Origin: UKL13-2 sp031414695
GTDB lineage: Bacteria; Pseudomonadota; Gammaproteobacteria; Burkholderiales; Usitatibacteraceae
Reading direction: 5' to 3'
Length of the DNA stretch: 64,000 nucleotides
NCBI GenBank assembly: GCA_031414695.1
Contig: JANNWG010000076.1
Span: forward strand, 20,384-84,383
Shown piece by piece: positions 1 to 8,291 of this stretch. A program made the translations under genes and the position numbers. The notes beneath the pieces were generated by a model. That model was not told the origin of the DNA and did not search any database. It saw only the letters and a list, made by a program, of their open reading frames with translations. The number at the start of each line of letters is the position of its first letter. The stretch's first letter is position 1.

Positions 1-1
1 C

Positions 2-592
2 AGCAAACATCGCGTCAATACGGGCGCGCAAGGGACTGACTGGCGAGTCTCCATGGGTAATATTGAGCATTGGAAATCGTTCGATCAAGTGATCGCTAAG
101 GATTTTGGGACATTTTCCAAAGAACGACTCTTTCCGCAATACGTCGCCAGCAGCATGCAAACCGCCCTTGATAACGGCGAGTCTCTCTGGCGACAAGGCA
201 ATCGCAAAACCGGCGCAAGCGGCGGGCTAACCCAAAAACGGCTCGGCTTTGCCACGCAAGCCTCGCCATTTAAGGCGCGCGTCTTTTTTCTGTCGAATGG
301 CTCGTGCGGCTCTTCATGTTTGAATTTTGCCGACACGGTGCTGTTTATTCCTGGCGTTATGCTGATCGGGTCGGCGACCGCTGGCGATGGCATGCTGATG
401 GACGTACGTAGCGTGGAAACCGCATCAGGCTTGGCGCAATTGACCATTCCGCAAAAGGTAGCGAGAGATCGCGCGCGCGGCAACTTGGAATACTATGCGC
501 CCGACATCGCCTATGAGGGGGCGTGGAATGATGCCGCGGTACGGGCTTGGGTGATTGGCTTGATTAATAATAAAATTGTAAAGTCTAATTAA
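2..592 (+). CDS. S41-type peptidase-like protein, 3' part
   Basis: The reading frame is open from base 2 to the TAA at 590-592, so the gene starts upstream of the window and only about 196 C-terminal residues are visible. The piece LSNGSCGSSCLNFAD followed by GSATAGDG resembles the active-site and substrate-binding strand region of C-terminal-processing (S41) peptidases, where a Ser sits just before a helix and a small-residue strand follows. The tail YYAPDIAYEGAWNDAAVRAW resembles the end of S41-like exported proteins. Substrate is unknown. The family call rests on motif resemblance, because the N-terminal and PDZ regions are not in view. The Met at base 53 is internal and is not a start. 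Confidence 0.6.
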   Translation, partial: SKHRVNTGAQGTDWRVSMGNIEHWKSFDQVIAKDFGTFSKERLFPQYVASSMQTALDNGESLWRQGNRKTGASGGLTQKRLGFATQASPFKARVFFLSNGSCGSSCLNFADTVLFIPGVMLIGSATAGDGMLMDVRSVETASGLAQLTIPQKVARDRARGNLEYYAPDIAYEGAWNDAAVRAWVIGLINNKIVKSN

Positions 593-824
593 TAAGAGCA
601 CTTTCAGCACTTTTCGCTTCAAAACACTTGCCAATAGGGGGCTTTAGCATTTAAAGCTTCGCGCGCTATCCACCGCGCCATGCCCGCTTGCATTTCACGC
701 CAGCCTCTCACCACTCACGCCACACGTCTGCCATTCATCGCATTCGCGCAGCACCCGTTGTTGTCCAAGTCTAAAGTTCGTTCATCGTAATCAAACAGCA
801 ACAACCCCTCAAGGAGATAACCTC
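593..824. other. intergenic region before the LytTR operon
   Basis: No gene is seen. Bases 620-665 (GCCAATAGGGGGC, then GCATTTAAAGCTT) look like a degenerate copy of the dispersed palindrome described elsewhere. Around 755-785 there are LytTR-like half sites, the best being AAAGTTCGT at 773-781. A strong ribosome-binding site (AAGGAG) lies just before the next gene. Confidence 0.4.
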
Positions 825-1106
825 ATGAACCCACTCAAACCCGTTAAAACAATTGTTGAAGCCATCACATTTCCGTTTCAGGCCATCTTTGTAGTTGGCA
901 TTTGTTTCTTTATTAATTGGATGACCTCCCCTGGCGTTTGGTGGGTGCAGTGGGTGGCCTTTGGTATGGGCATTGCACTTTTGTCAAAATGGGCAAAGGC
1001 GTTGAAAACACTCATCGGCGCTGCGGTGGTAGGTGGCGTGGGCTATGCGGTGTATCGTTGGTTTCAGGCACGCGGCAACAAAAAATCAGCAACGTCAGGT
1101 AACTAA
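825..1106 (+). CDS. small two-TM membrane protein upstream of LytS-like kinase
   Basis: This is a 93-residue protein with hydrophobic segments at about residues 16-36 and 40-75, the second broken by KWAKALK, and a short basic C-terminus. No enzymatic motif is visible. The start is well supported by AAGGAGATAACC placed 7-10 bases before the ATG. It lies 41 bases upstream of a histidine kinase gene on the same strand, so the two are probably co-transcribed. An accessory membrane subunit or a target of the sensor system is possible, but this is inference. Function is unknown. Confidence 0.7.
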   Translation: MNPLKPVKTIVEAITFPFQAIFVVGICFFINWMTSPGVWWVQWVAFGMGIALLSKWAKALKTLIGAAVVGGVGYAVYRWFQARGNKKSATSGN

Positions 1107-1147
1107 AAAAACAATCTACTGGCACAAACACCACTAAGGCGATTAAG

Positions 1148-2341
1148 ATGAATATTTCTGCAACCCTATCCACACCCATGCAAACATCAAGTAGCGCCAT
1201 GAAAGAGGCAGAAGCAAAAATTCAGGTTGCAAACGAGGCGGAACACTTTCATCCGCTGGAAGCGATGGCGTTTTTCAGACGCTGGCCAAGAAGCTTCGTG
1301 CGTAACTTTATCTACACGCTGATTCTTAACTTGCTGTTTGCCTTATTTTTTACTTCCTTGGCCTTGGTCAGTGGTAGTCGAATCACGCTTGATATAGTGC
1401 TGCGCGGCTTTGTCAACAATCTTATCATCTCGAATGCGATTGGTTTTTCGTTTTGGATGGCCTTATCTGGCTTAAGACCACTCATGCGAATTATTAACCA
1501 GCGATCATTCGTGGAAGTGGCGCTGTTTTATACCGTTTTGGGCATGGGTGTGGTGACGCTATCGTTTGTGGGCGTCTCATATATTCCGGGCTTTGATGGC
1601 ATGCAAAAGTGGGTGTTAACGCCGCGCCAATTTACATCGAGCTTTGCAATTTCACTCATTATCTCGCTCGTGTTTACGACTATTTGGCGGCGGCGAGTGG
1701 CAGAGTTAGCAGGACAAATTGAGCTTGCGAATGAACGCGCCCGCGTGGAAGCCGCCGAGCGTGCCGCCCTGCAGGCTAATCTACGTGCATTGCAAGCGCA
1801 AATCGAGCCGCATTTTTTGTTTAATACCTTGGCGAACGTCACTAGCCTTATTCATACGAAGCCCGATGATGCTAAGCATATGCTTGAAGAATTCATCGCC
1901 TATCTGCGCGCCTCCCTTGCTACTACACGCGAGGCTGAGACCACGATTGCTAAAGAATTTCAATTGATGCAAAGTTTTTTAGCTATATTGCAAATCCGCA
2001 TGGGACAGCGCTTGCAGATACACATCGCTTTGCCGGATACGTTGAGTAACGTTTCTTTACCACCAATGTTAATTCAGCCGCTGGTTGAAAACGCGATTAA
2101 GCATGGGCTTGAGCCTAAGATTGAAGGCGGATTAATATCGCTTGAAGCCATTGCACGTAATGGGATGGTGGATCTTATTGTTAGCGATACGGGGCTTGGT
2201 TTTCAAGATTCAAAATCAAACGGTATCGGTTTAAAAAATGTCCGCGAGCGAGTTGAAAAACTCTATGACGGCAAAGCGACGTTATCCATTGAAGACAATT
2301 CACCGTGCGGCACGAAAATCACCATCTCAATTCCACAATAA
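1148..2341 (+). CDS. LytS/YpdA-type sensor histidine kinase
   Basis: This 397-residue membrane kinase has four predicted TM segments (about residues 50-76, 83-109, 123-146 and 161-182), a short linker helix, and a His_kinase domain with the phosphoacceptor His222 in QIEPHFLFNTLANV. An HATPase_c domain follows, with an N box (LVENAIKHGLEP) and G boxes (DTGLGF and GIGLKNVRER). The FLFNTL context is typical of kinases that pair with LytTR regulators, and such a regulator follows directly. The signal sensed is unknown. There is no extracytoplasmic domain of any size, so sensing is probably within the membrane. Confidence 0.9.
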   Translation: MNISATLSTPMQTSSSAMKEAEAKIQVANEAEHFHPLEAMAFFRRWPRSFVRNFIYTLILNLLFALFFTSLALVSGSRITLDIVLRGFVNNLIISNAIGFSFWMALSGLRPLMRIINQRSFVEVALFYTVLGMGVVTLSFVGVSYIPGFDGMQKWVLTPRQFTSSFAISLIISLVFTTIWRRRVAELAGQIELANERARVEAAERAALQANLRALQAQIEPHFLFNTLANVTSLIHTKPDDAKHMLEEFIAYLRASLATTREAETTIAKEFQLMQSFLAILQIRMGQRLQIHIALPDTLSNVSLPPMLIQPLVENAIKHGLEPKIEGGLISLEAIARNGMVDLIVSDTGLGFQDSKSNGIGLKNVRERVEKLYDGKATLSIEDNSPCGTKITISIPQ

Positions 2342-2352
2342 ATAATTCACAC

Positions 2353-3123
2353 ATGAACATTAACGCAATACTCGCAGACGACGAACTAAACCTCACCGAC
2401 TATCTCAAGGCGCGACTCACGGTTTTTTGGCCTGAACTTAATATCGTCGCCACTGCGGCGAATGGCGCTGAGGCACTACGTTTAATTGACGATCATGCAC
2501 CCGATATCGTTTTCCTCGACATCAAAATGCCTGGGCTCACTGGCTTAGAAGTCGCTGGCAGAATCGACAAAAAAACCCATGTAGTATTTGTCACCGCCTA
2601 CGACCAATATGCGGTTGAGGCGTTTGATCAACAAGCGGTAGATTATTTATTAAAGCCCGTCACGGATGATCGTCTGCAACGCGCGATTGCGCGGCTTAAA
2701 GATAAATTAGTTAAAAAAGAGGCGCCGCAAGATGTTGCGGCTATTTTGCAATCGCTAGCGAAGGTATTGCCGCAAAACAAAAGCGCCCATTTGCGCTGGA
2801 TACGCGCATCTGTCGGCGAGCTCACTAAACAAATCGCGGTAGAAGATGTGCTGTATTTTCAGGCACAAGATAAATATGTGAGCGTGTATATCAAAGAAGG
2901 CGCGCGCGAGGTGGAGGCGCTGATTCGAACGCCTTTGTCGGAGCTAATCGAGCAGCTAGATGGTGATGCGTTTTGGCAAATTCACCGCTCGGTGGTGGTG
3001 AATGTCAACCGCATCGCGGGCACGACGCGCGACGTGATGGGTCACACCATTGTCAAAATTAAAGATTCCAAAGCCGAGCTACAAGTTAGCCGCGCTTATA
3101 CACATTTGTTTAAGCAGATGTAG
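2353..3123 (+). CDS. LytTR-family response regulator
   Basis: This 256-residue two-domain regulator has a receiver domain with acidic pocket D9/D10, phosphoacceptor Asp56 in VFLDIKMPG, the switch Thr in FVTAYD, and Lys in LLKPV. A C-terminal LytTR DNA-binding domain (about 150-256) includes YFQAQDKYVSVY and FWQIHRSVVVNVNRI. I chose the ATG at 2353 because the upstream in-frame extension overlaps the kinase and begins well before the receiver fold. It is cognate to the kinase 12 bases upstream. LytTR proteins bind paired 9-bp direct repeats, and candidate half sites lie around 755-785. Confidence 0.9.
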   Translation: MNINAILADDELNLTDYLKARLTVFWPELNIVATAANGAEALRLIDDHAPDIVFLDIKMPGLTGLEVAGRIDKKTHVVFVTAYDQYAVEAFDQQAVDYLLKPVTDDRLQRAIARLKDKLVKKEAPQDVAAILQSLAKVLPQNKSAHLRWIRASVGELTKQIAVEDVLYFQAQDKYVSVYIKEGAREVEALIRTPLSELIEQLDGDAFWQIHRSVVVNVNRIAGTTRDVMGHTIVKIKDSKAELQVSRAYTHLFKQM

Positions 3124-3133
3124 CTGCCCCCCG

Positions 3134-4132
3134 CTATTTTGTGGCGGGTTTATCAACAGGTGCTGTACGCGATAATGCTTCGCGCAGTGATTCTGTTTTT
3201 GGCGCAACTGGTGCAGCAGATACTGCTTCTGTTGGCAATTGCGTTTTTGACTGTTGAGGCAAAGCGCCTTCCGGATCAAGCGCTGAATTAAGCAGCCCAC
3301 CCATGCGCGCGCCCGCACGCGCGAGCAAAACTGGCAACACGCCCACTGCGCCTTTTACGTAATCTTCAGTCAGCATCACGGCTGTGTCCCCCCACGGCTT
3401 ACCTTCATACACGCCCATTTGCTTGCCGTTGGCATCCGCTTCGCCGCAGGTAAAGCCTGGCAGCTTGCCGTAGGCAAGTCGCTTTGAGATACCGTGCGAA
3501 TCCATAATCCACGACACTGGACTACCGCGCATCCAGCGCCCGAAATCTTTTTGATGATCCTTGATGAGCTGCTTGGCAAAGTCAGTTTCGCTCATGCCGC
3601 GAATGAGTAGCTTCACCAAATCAACATCCCATGCAATATGTAAATTGCGCGGTACCGTGCCGCTAGGCATAAATATCGTTTTGCGCCCGCCACCGAGATC
3701 GTAATCATCTGCGGCATGTAGTGGCTGATGAATATCGCCAACCATATGAATTAAAAATTTGAGCGCTAATGCGCGCTCATCTTTGGTCTTCGATTTATCC
3801 GCGAGGATGGCAAATTGCTTGGGAATTTGTGCGGAGGCGCAATGCCCATCCTCACAATATTTTTCAGCAAGCTTACCGCACACCGGAATATTGTCGTAAT
3901 GCCATTTATCCGAGCCTGGCACTTCGCGTTTTAAGACTTCACGATAAATATCGGCAAAGAGTACGGCATCGACCAATGCGCCGCCATCGAGCAATTGCCC
4001 CACCGCAATGCGCGCCTTGGGTGTGAGCATGTCATCGGCCATCAAGCCCGTGACGCGATGGCCTTCCGCACCCCAGCCAAGTGCTAATGTGGTGCAAAGG
4101 CTCAGTGTGATAGCTAACAAGTGAGATTTCAT
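3134..4132 (-). CDS. S1/P1 nuclease family protein, exported
   Basis: This is a 332-residue protein. A Sec-type signal peptide (about residues 1-19, ending ALG) leaves Trp at the mature N-terminus (WGAEGH), which in S1/P1 zinc nucleases ligates a metal ion. Other metal-binding motifs are visible: HYDN, FLIHMVGDIHQPLHAADD and NLHIAWD. Members cleave single-stranded nucleic acids and 3'-nucleotides outside the cytoplasm. The ATG overlaps the tatC stop (ATGA), so it is translationally coupled as the last gene of the tat operon, although its signal peptide lacks a twin arginine. The C-terminal 50 residues are Ala/Pro/Thr-rich and probably disordered. Confidence 0.88.
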   Translation of the reverse strand: MKSHLLAITLSLCTTLALGWGAEGHRVTGLMADDMLTPKARIAVGQLLDGGALVDAVLFADIYREVLKREVPGSDKWHYDNIPVCGKLAEKYCEDGHCASAQIPKQFAILADKSKTKDERALALKFLIHMVGDIHQPLHAADDYDLGGGRKTIFMPSGTVPRNLHIAWDVDLVKLLIRGMSETDFAKQLIKDHQKDFGRWMRGSPVSWIMDSHGISKRLAYGKLPGFTCGEADANGKQMGVYEGKPWGDTAVMLTEDYVKGAVGVLPVLLARAGARMGGLLNSALDPEGALPQQSKTQLPTEAVSAAPVAPKTESLREALSRTAPVDKPATK

Positions 4133-4896
4133 GTCGTCCCCGTCTCTTCTTCTAGCTTATCAGCTGGTCGTACATTGACAAATCGCGCCGCAAATAAGCC
4201 GATCTCATACAAGATACAAAGTGGAATGGCCAAGGCTAATTGTGATGCCACATCGGGTGGTGTTACCACAGCAGCCACAACAAACGCGCCCACAATCACA
4301 TAGCGACGGATTTCTTTCAACGTCGCAAGTGACACTAGCCCTGTGGCTACCAGCACCACCACCACCACGGGCGTCTCAAAGGCTAAGCCAAACGCCATAA
4401 ACATGCCGAGCACAAAGCTAAAATAATTTTCAATATCGGGTGCGACATTAATCGAGGCAGGTGCGAGCTGGGCGATAAAACTAAACACCATCTTAAAAAC
4501 AAAGAAGTAGCAAAACGACATACCGACAAAAAATAATACGGTGCTGGAGAAAATCAGCGGCACCACCAAACGCTTTTCATGTTTATACAAACCGGGCGCA
4601 ATAAAGGCCCAAAGCTGATAAAGAATCACCGGCAGCACCATTAAAAACGCGGTCATCATGGCGATTTTGAGCGGAATAAAAAATGGCGCAATCACACCCG
4701 TGGCAATCATTTTGGAGCCTTGCGGCAATGCGGCAATCATCGGGGCAGCTAAAAAATCGTACAGCTTGCCCGCTAAAAACCAAGGTGGTGTGACCAGCGG
4801 CAGCAACGCCACAATAAATACAATCAAACAAACCACGAGCCGATTACGTAGCTCAACTAAGTGGGAAACGAATGTATCTTGAATATTGTCAGCCAT
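4129..4896 (-). CDS. tatC: twin-arginine translocase subunit TatC
   Basis: This 255-residue polytopic protein is of usual family length. The N-terminal HLVELRNRL motif forms the signal-peptide binding region, and six hydrophobic segments follow. The conserved FAFGLAFETPVV-type stretch is seen as FMAFGLAFETPVVVVV. TatC with TatB recognises twin-arginine signal peptides of folded proteins, and TatA then forms the pore. It starts 5 bases after the tatB stop and overlaps the nuclease gene start by 4 bases. Gene order hisI-hisE-HIT-tatA-tatB-tatC is common in Betaproteobacteria. Confidence 0.97.
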   Translation of the reverse strand: MADNIQDTFVSHLVELRNRLVVCLIVFIVALLPLVTPPWFLAGKLYDFLAAPMIAALPQGSKMIATGVIAPFFIPLKIAMMTAFLMVLPVILYQLWAFIAPGLYKHEKRLVVPLIFSSTVLFFVGMSFCYFFVFKMVFSFIAQLAPASINVAPDIENYFSFVLGMFMAFGLAFETPVVVVVLVATGLVSLATLKEIRRYVIVGAFVVAAVVTPPDVASQLALAIPLCILYEIGLFAARFVNVRPADKLEEETGTT

Positions 4897-4901
4897 TGCG
4901 T

Positions 4902-5420
4902 TCAGACTACCTGAGGTGATTTTTTACGCGGCGGCTCAATGCCGAGATCAAAGGTTTGTAGGTGCGGTTGGAAAGCTGAAGCCGAAGTTGATGGCTTTGC
5001 GAGCATTTGCGGCGCGGGTGTTGAGGGTGTTGCTGACGTTGCTGGTGCGGGCATGCCTACTTCTTGTTCGGCTAGCAATTCTGTTTGCGTTTTTGCGATG
5101 CCCGATTTTGCAATATCGGTGGGTAATTCAGGCGTGGCAGCTTTCTCAATGGCTGCGGTCTCCGCGTTAAACGCGCTGGTTTGCTCTTGCATCGTTTGCT
5201 CAAACGATCTAGCCGCAGAGGTGACTTCCTCTTTTAGCTTTGAAAGTTCGCTCGCATCCATCTCGCGATTGATGTCGGACTTCACTGTTGCCACATAACG
5301 TTGCAAACGGCCAAACATATGCCCGGCGGTACGGGCCACCTTAGGCAGCCGCTCAGGGCCTAGCACCACTAGTGCTACAACACCGACAACCGCGATTTCA
5401 GAGAAGCCAATATCAAACAT
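4902..5420 (-). CDS. tatB: Sec-independent translocase protein TatB
   Basis: This 172-residue protein has an N-terminal TM helix with the TatB signature (MFDIGFSEIAVVGVVALVVL, then GPERLPKVAR) and an amphipathic helix to about residue 70. A long acidic and Ala/Pro/Ser-rich tail (about 85-172) is probably disordered. TatB acts with TatC as the receptor complex for twin-arginine substrates. It lies 9 bases downstream of tatA. The low-complexity tail is longer than the minimal family core but within the normal range for Betaproteobacteria. Confidence 0.95.
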   Translation of the reverse strand: MFDIGFSEIAVVGVVALVVLGPERLPKVARTAGHMFGRLQRYVATVKSDINREMDASELSKLKEEVTSAARSFEQTMQEQTSAFNAETAAIEKAATPELPTDIAKSGIAKTQTELLAEQEVGMPAPATSATPSTPAPQMLAKPSTSASAFQPHLQTFDLGIEPPRKKSPQVV

Positions 5421-5429
5421 GCGTGTCGA

Positions 5430-5651
5430 TTACGAGCGCTGCTTATCTTTAACTTCGCCCTCAACCGTCACGCCCGCTTTATCTGCAAGTTGATCCGGCT
5501 TTTTTTCGTCATCTCCACTTTTAATGCCGTCTTTGAAGCCCTTTACTGCGCCGCCTAAATCACTACCGATATTGCGGAGTTTCTTCGTGCCAAAAACGAG
5601 CAAAACGACCACCAACACAATCAACCAATGCCATAGACTAAAACTTCCCAT
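5430..5651 (-). CDS. tatA: Sec-independent translocase protein TatA
   Basis: This 73-residue single-TM protein has the typical TatA pattern: a short N-terminus (MGSFSLWHW), a TM helix, the hinge FGTKKLRNIG, and an amphipathic helix DLGGAVKGFKDGIK followed by a charged tail. It forms the size-variable translocation assembly of the Tat system. The start is supported by AGGAG, seen on the minus strand about 7 bases upstream. It is first of tatABC and about 200 bases downstream of the HIT gene on the same strand, so it may have its own promoter there. Confidence 0.95.
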   Translation of the reverse strand: MGSFSLWHWLIVLVVVLLVFGTKKLRNIGSDLGGAVKGFKDGIKSGDDEKKPDQLADKAGVTVEGEVKDKQRS

Positions 5652-5851
5652 GATGTTCTCCTAAATCGAAAATAATAAAATTTACAATGCTAAATTTGCA
5701 ATGCTATTGCAGCAACATCGCTGTCATAAATAAGCTATTTTAGCCGCGCATTTAAGCTGTCACATGAATGTTTGATGACAATGTTACTGCGGCTAGGTTT
5801 GCGGGCGGGTGCCGCTAAGTGAGTCAACAGATTCGCTGTTGAGATTTGTAT

Positions 5852-6223
5852 TTACGCCTTGCCCGTTATGTTGCGTAACGGTTCGCCACCCGGGCGATTG
5901 CCAAATACATGAATGTGCAAATGATACACCTCTTGGCCGCCCAATCTACCCGTGTTAATCGCAGTACGAAAGCCTTCGATTAAGCCTTGCTCTTTCGCCA
6001 ATACAGGTACAAGCGCCAACATTTTGCCGAGGATGGCGGTGTCATCAGTGGTTGCATCGGCGAGAGTAGGAATGAATTTTTTAGGAATAATCAAAAAATG
6101 CACTTCGGCGACGGGATGAATATCGTGAAACGCCAAGACCTCATCATCTTCATAGACTTTTTTTGATGGTATTGCGCCGCTGATAATTTTGCCAAAAATA
6201 GTCGGGTTAACGGTATCAATCAT
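5852..6223 (-). CDS. HIT family nucleotide hydrolase (HinT-like)
   Basis: This 123-residue protein carries the histidine triad at residues 101-105 (HLHIHVFG), with His103 as the expected nucleophile. It also has the N-terminal FGKIISGAIP and VLAFHDIHP patterns of HINT-type phosphoramidases. Such enzymes hydrolyse purine nucleoside phosphoramidates such as AMP-lysine. The ATG overlaps the hisE stop (ATGA), so it is translated as part of the his operon. The same placement between hisE and tatA is widespread in Betaproteobacteria. Confidence 0.95.
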   Translation of the reverse strand: MIDTVNPTIFGKIISGAIPSKKVYEDDEVLAFHDIHPVAEVHFLIIPKKFIPTLADATTDDTAILGKMLALVPVLAKEQGLIEGFRTAINTGRLGGQEVYHLHIHVFGNRPGGEPLRNITGKA

Positions 6224-6540
6224 TTTGCCTCCCTCGCGTTTTTTTCAGCGATGCCGGATGTGCCTTCACGACGCTGCAACTCAGCCAACACCTCAGCAAA
6301 TTGAATATCTTGATGGCCAAGCAACACCATTATATGAAAAAGTAAATCAGCAGTTTCATAAATGATGTCTTCGCGCACGCCGGATTTCGCCGCAATCACG
6401 GTCTCAGTTGCTTCTTCACCGATTTTTTTCAATATCGCGTCAAGCCCTTTTGCATTTAATTTCGCCACGTAGGAAGTTTCAGGTGCGGCATTTCTTCGCG
6501 CAGCGATGGTGGCTTCTAAGTGTTGTAAAAAATCATTCAT
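6220..6540 (-). CDS. hisE: phosphoribosyl-ATP pyrophosphatase HisE
   Basis: This protein of about 106 residues is an all-alpha MazG-type pyrophosphatase. It has the characteristic KKIGEEATETVIAAK motif with metal-binding acidic residues, and the second acidic helix is YETADLLFH. It hydrolyses phosphoribosyl-ATP to phosphoribosyl-AMP, the second step of histidine synthesis. I prefer the ATG at 6540. A TTG at 6546 that overlaps the hisI stop would add two residues. It is separate from hisI here rather than fused as in enterobacteria. Confidence 0.95.
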   Translation of the reverse strand: MNDFLQHLEATIAARRNAAPETSYVAKLNAKGLDAILKKIGEEATETVIAAKSGVREDIIYETADLLFHIMVLLGHQDIQFAEVLAELQRREGTSGIAEKNAREAK

Positions 6541-6542
6541 GG

Positions 6543-6947
6543 TCAATCTTTATGAAATTTGCCTGCTTGTGAAAGGACAGGGTCGGTTGCATCCGTTAAT
6601 CGCCACATACCCTGATCAAGCTGATAAAAAAAGCAGCGGCGACGCCCAGTGTGACACGCTATGCCGCAGGTTTGTTCGACTTTAATCAGCACGGTGTCGC
6701 CGTCGCAATCAAGACGCAACTCTTTGACATATTGAATATGCCCAGATGTCTCGCCTTTTTTCCACAGCGCTTGGCGTGAGCGTGAGTAATAGTGCGCAAC
6801 GCCAGTCTCGATAGTGAGCGCTAACGATTCGCGATTCATATAGGCCAGCATGAGTACTTCAAGGCTCGTCACATCTTGGGCGATGGTCGGCACGAGGCCG
6901 TCCGCATTCCACTTCACCGCGTCAAGTAAGGATTGTTCAATGTTCAC
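6543..6947 (-). CDS. hisI: phosphoribosyl-AMP cyclohydrolase HisI
   Basis: This 134-residue protein has the signature YYSRSRQALWKKGETSGH and metal-binding DCDGDT. Zinc-ligating cysteines lie in QTCGIACHTGRRRCFF. It opens the purine ring of phosphoribosyl-AMP, the third step of histidine synthesis. The start codon is GTG and overlaps the hisF stop (GTGA), which indicates translational coupling. Confidence 0.96.
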   Translation of the reverse strand: MNIEQSLLDAVKWNADGLVPTIAQDVTSLEVLMLAYMNRESLALTIETGVAHYYSRSRQALWKKGETSGHIQYVKELRLDCDGDTVLIKVEQTCGIACHTGRRRCFFYQLDQGMWRLTDATDPVLSQAGKFHKD

Positions 6948-7708
6948 AGCCGCACCTCGATTCCACGCGAGGCCATGTGCGCTTTCGCCTGACCAATCGT
7001 GTATTCGCCGAAGTGAAAAATGCTCGCGGCAAGCACTGCATCCGCGCGACCTTCGATCACACCATCGGCTAAATGATCCAGATTACCCACGCCGCCAGAG
7101 GCGATTACCGGCACGCGCACCGCCTCACTCACCGCCTGGGTGAGAGCCAAATCAAAGCCAGATTTAGTGCCATCGCGATCCATGCTGGTGAGCAAAATTT
7201 CGCCCGCGCCTAAATTATCAGTGACATTTACCGCCCACTCGACGGCATCGAGTCCAGTAGCATTGCGCCCGCCGTGTGTGAACACTTCCCAGCCATTGCC
7301 GTTTGCCCGTTTGCGCGCGTCAATGGCGACCACAATGGCTTGCGAGCCGAAGCGATTGGTCGCATCACGCACTAATTGCGGCGTGGTGATGGCAGATGTA
7401 TTGATACTGACTTTATCCGCACCCGCATTCATGAGCCGACGCACATCCTCCACTTGCCTGACGCCGCCGCCAACCGTGAGCGGGATAAACACCGCCTCCG
7501 CCACGCGCGAAATTACATCGAAAATCATGCCGCGTGCGTCGGAGGAGGCAGTAATGTCGAGGAAGGTAATCTCGTCCGCACCCTCATCGTTATATTTTTT
7601 AGCAATTTCAACAGGATCGCCCGCGTCGCGCAAATTAACAAAATTAACGCCCTTCACCACGCGGCCAGCGTTCACGTCTAAGCAGGGGATGATGCGTTTA
7701 GCGAGCAT
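6944..7708 (-). CDS. hisF: imidazole glycerol phosphate synthase subunit HisF
   Basis: This 254-residue TIM barrel has catalytic Asp11 in IIPCLDVNAGRVVKG and the second catalytic Asp near residue 130 in VVAIDARK. Phosphate-binding loops are TVGGGVR and ASGGVGN. With HisH it makes imidazole glycerol phosphate and AICAR. It is usually directly downstream of hisA, but here about 2 kb containing hipBA separates it from hisA. It must therefore have its own promoter upstream of 7708, in the AT-rich divergent region. Confidence 0.97.
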   Translation of the reverse strand: MLAKRIIPCLDVNAGRVVKGVNFVNLRDAGDPVEIAKKYNDEGADEITFLDITASSDARGMIFDVISRVAEAVFIPLTVGGGVRQVEDVRRLMNAGADKVSINTSAITTPQLVRDATNRFGSQAIVVAIDARKRANGNGWEVFTHGGRNATGLDAVEWAVNVTDNLGAGEILLTSMDRDGTKSGFDLALTQAVSEAVRVPVIASGGVGNLDHLADGVIEGRADAVLAASIFHFGEYTIGQAKAHMASRGIEVRL

Positions 7709-8069
7709 AGCGGGTCAAAGATTTTTTAGTATGGTGGTCAGAAACGTATTTTATGCCACAGACATTGTTTTGATAGCAATGTTGGTCATATAGGTTGTTG
7801 TTGCTGCTATGTTTGCGTCTTCTACACACCAAAAAGTGGCGTGGTTGTTCTCCTCTTATTCAGCAGTAGCGGGAAAGATAAATAAATATGCTGTTCGCAG
7901 CATTATCAAAAGACAACTTATTTTACCAAGAGTCTACATAATATAGTTCGAACGGTGATAATAACTAGATTTTGTATATTAAGTATGCTTAAATTCACCG
8001 TACAAACCATATTTTATGCTCTTGTTATAAAAATAAAGATATTTTCTCTGTTCACGCTAAATTTCTATT
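7709..8069. promoter_or_regulatory. AT-rich divergent control region hisF / hipBA
   Basis: These 361 bases without a gene lie between divergent hisF and hipB. The region is markedly AT-rich compared with its neighbours. Two short inverted repeats are visible: ATGCTG-ttcg-CAGCAT at 7888-7903 and TTAAG-tatg-CTTAA at 7979-7992, the latter about 80 bases before the hipB start. They are candidates for autoregulatory HipB operators, but no match to the E. coli TATCC-N8-GGATA operator was found. Promoters for both directions are expected here but I could not fix them. Confidence 0.45.
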
Positions 8070-8291
8070 GTGCAAACTAATATTCTTACATCCCCTGCTG
8101 ATTTAGGCACAGCAATACGCGCACGCCGCAAAGCCGCTGGCCAGACGCTTCAGCTTGCTGCGCTCGCGTGCGGTGTAAGCGTGAAATTTTTACAGGCGCT
8201 CGAAACCGGCAAACCCACCGTTCAGTTTGATAAAGCCTTGCAGGTCGCGCAACACTTCGGCCTGCAGCTTGCGTGGGTGGCACACAATTGA
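8070..8291 (+). CDS. hipB: HipB-like XRE antitoxin
   Basis: This 73-residue helix-turn-helix protein has its XRE domain at about residues 11-66 (LGTAIRARRKAAG, CGVSVKFLQALETGK). It starts with GTG. It is directly followed by a HipA kinase gene with overlapping stop and start, the standard antitoxin-toxin arrangement. It would neutralise HipA and repress its own operon. It is short but complete for a minimal HipB. Confidence 0.88.
   Translation: MQTNILTSPADLGTAIRARRKAAGQTLQLAALACGVSVKFLQALETGKPTVQFDKALQVAQHFGLQLAWVAHN

Noticed and set aside
53..592. Short complete gene starting at base 53
   Set aside because: The frame is open back to base 2 and the sequence is the C-terminal part of a larger peptidase-like protein, so base 53 is an internal Met.
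7140..7793. Long open frame on the plus strand opposite hisF (217 codons)
   Set aside because: hisF is a clear gene with all catalytic residues. The antisense frame has no recognisable domain and shows a Ser/Pro/Arg-rich composition typical of a shadow frame.
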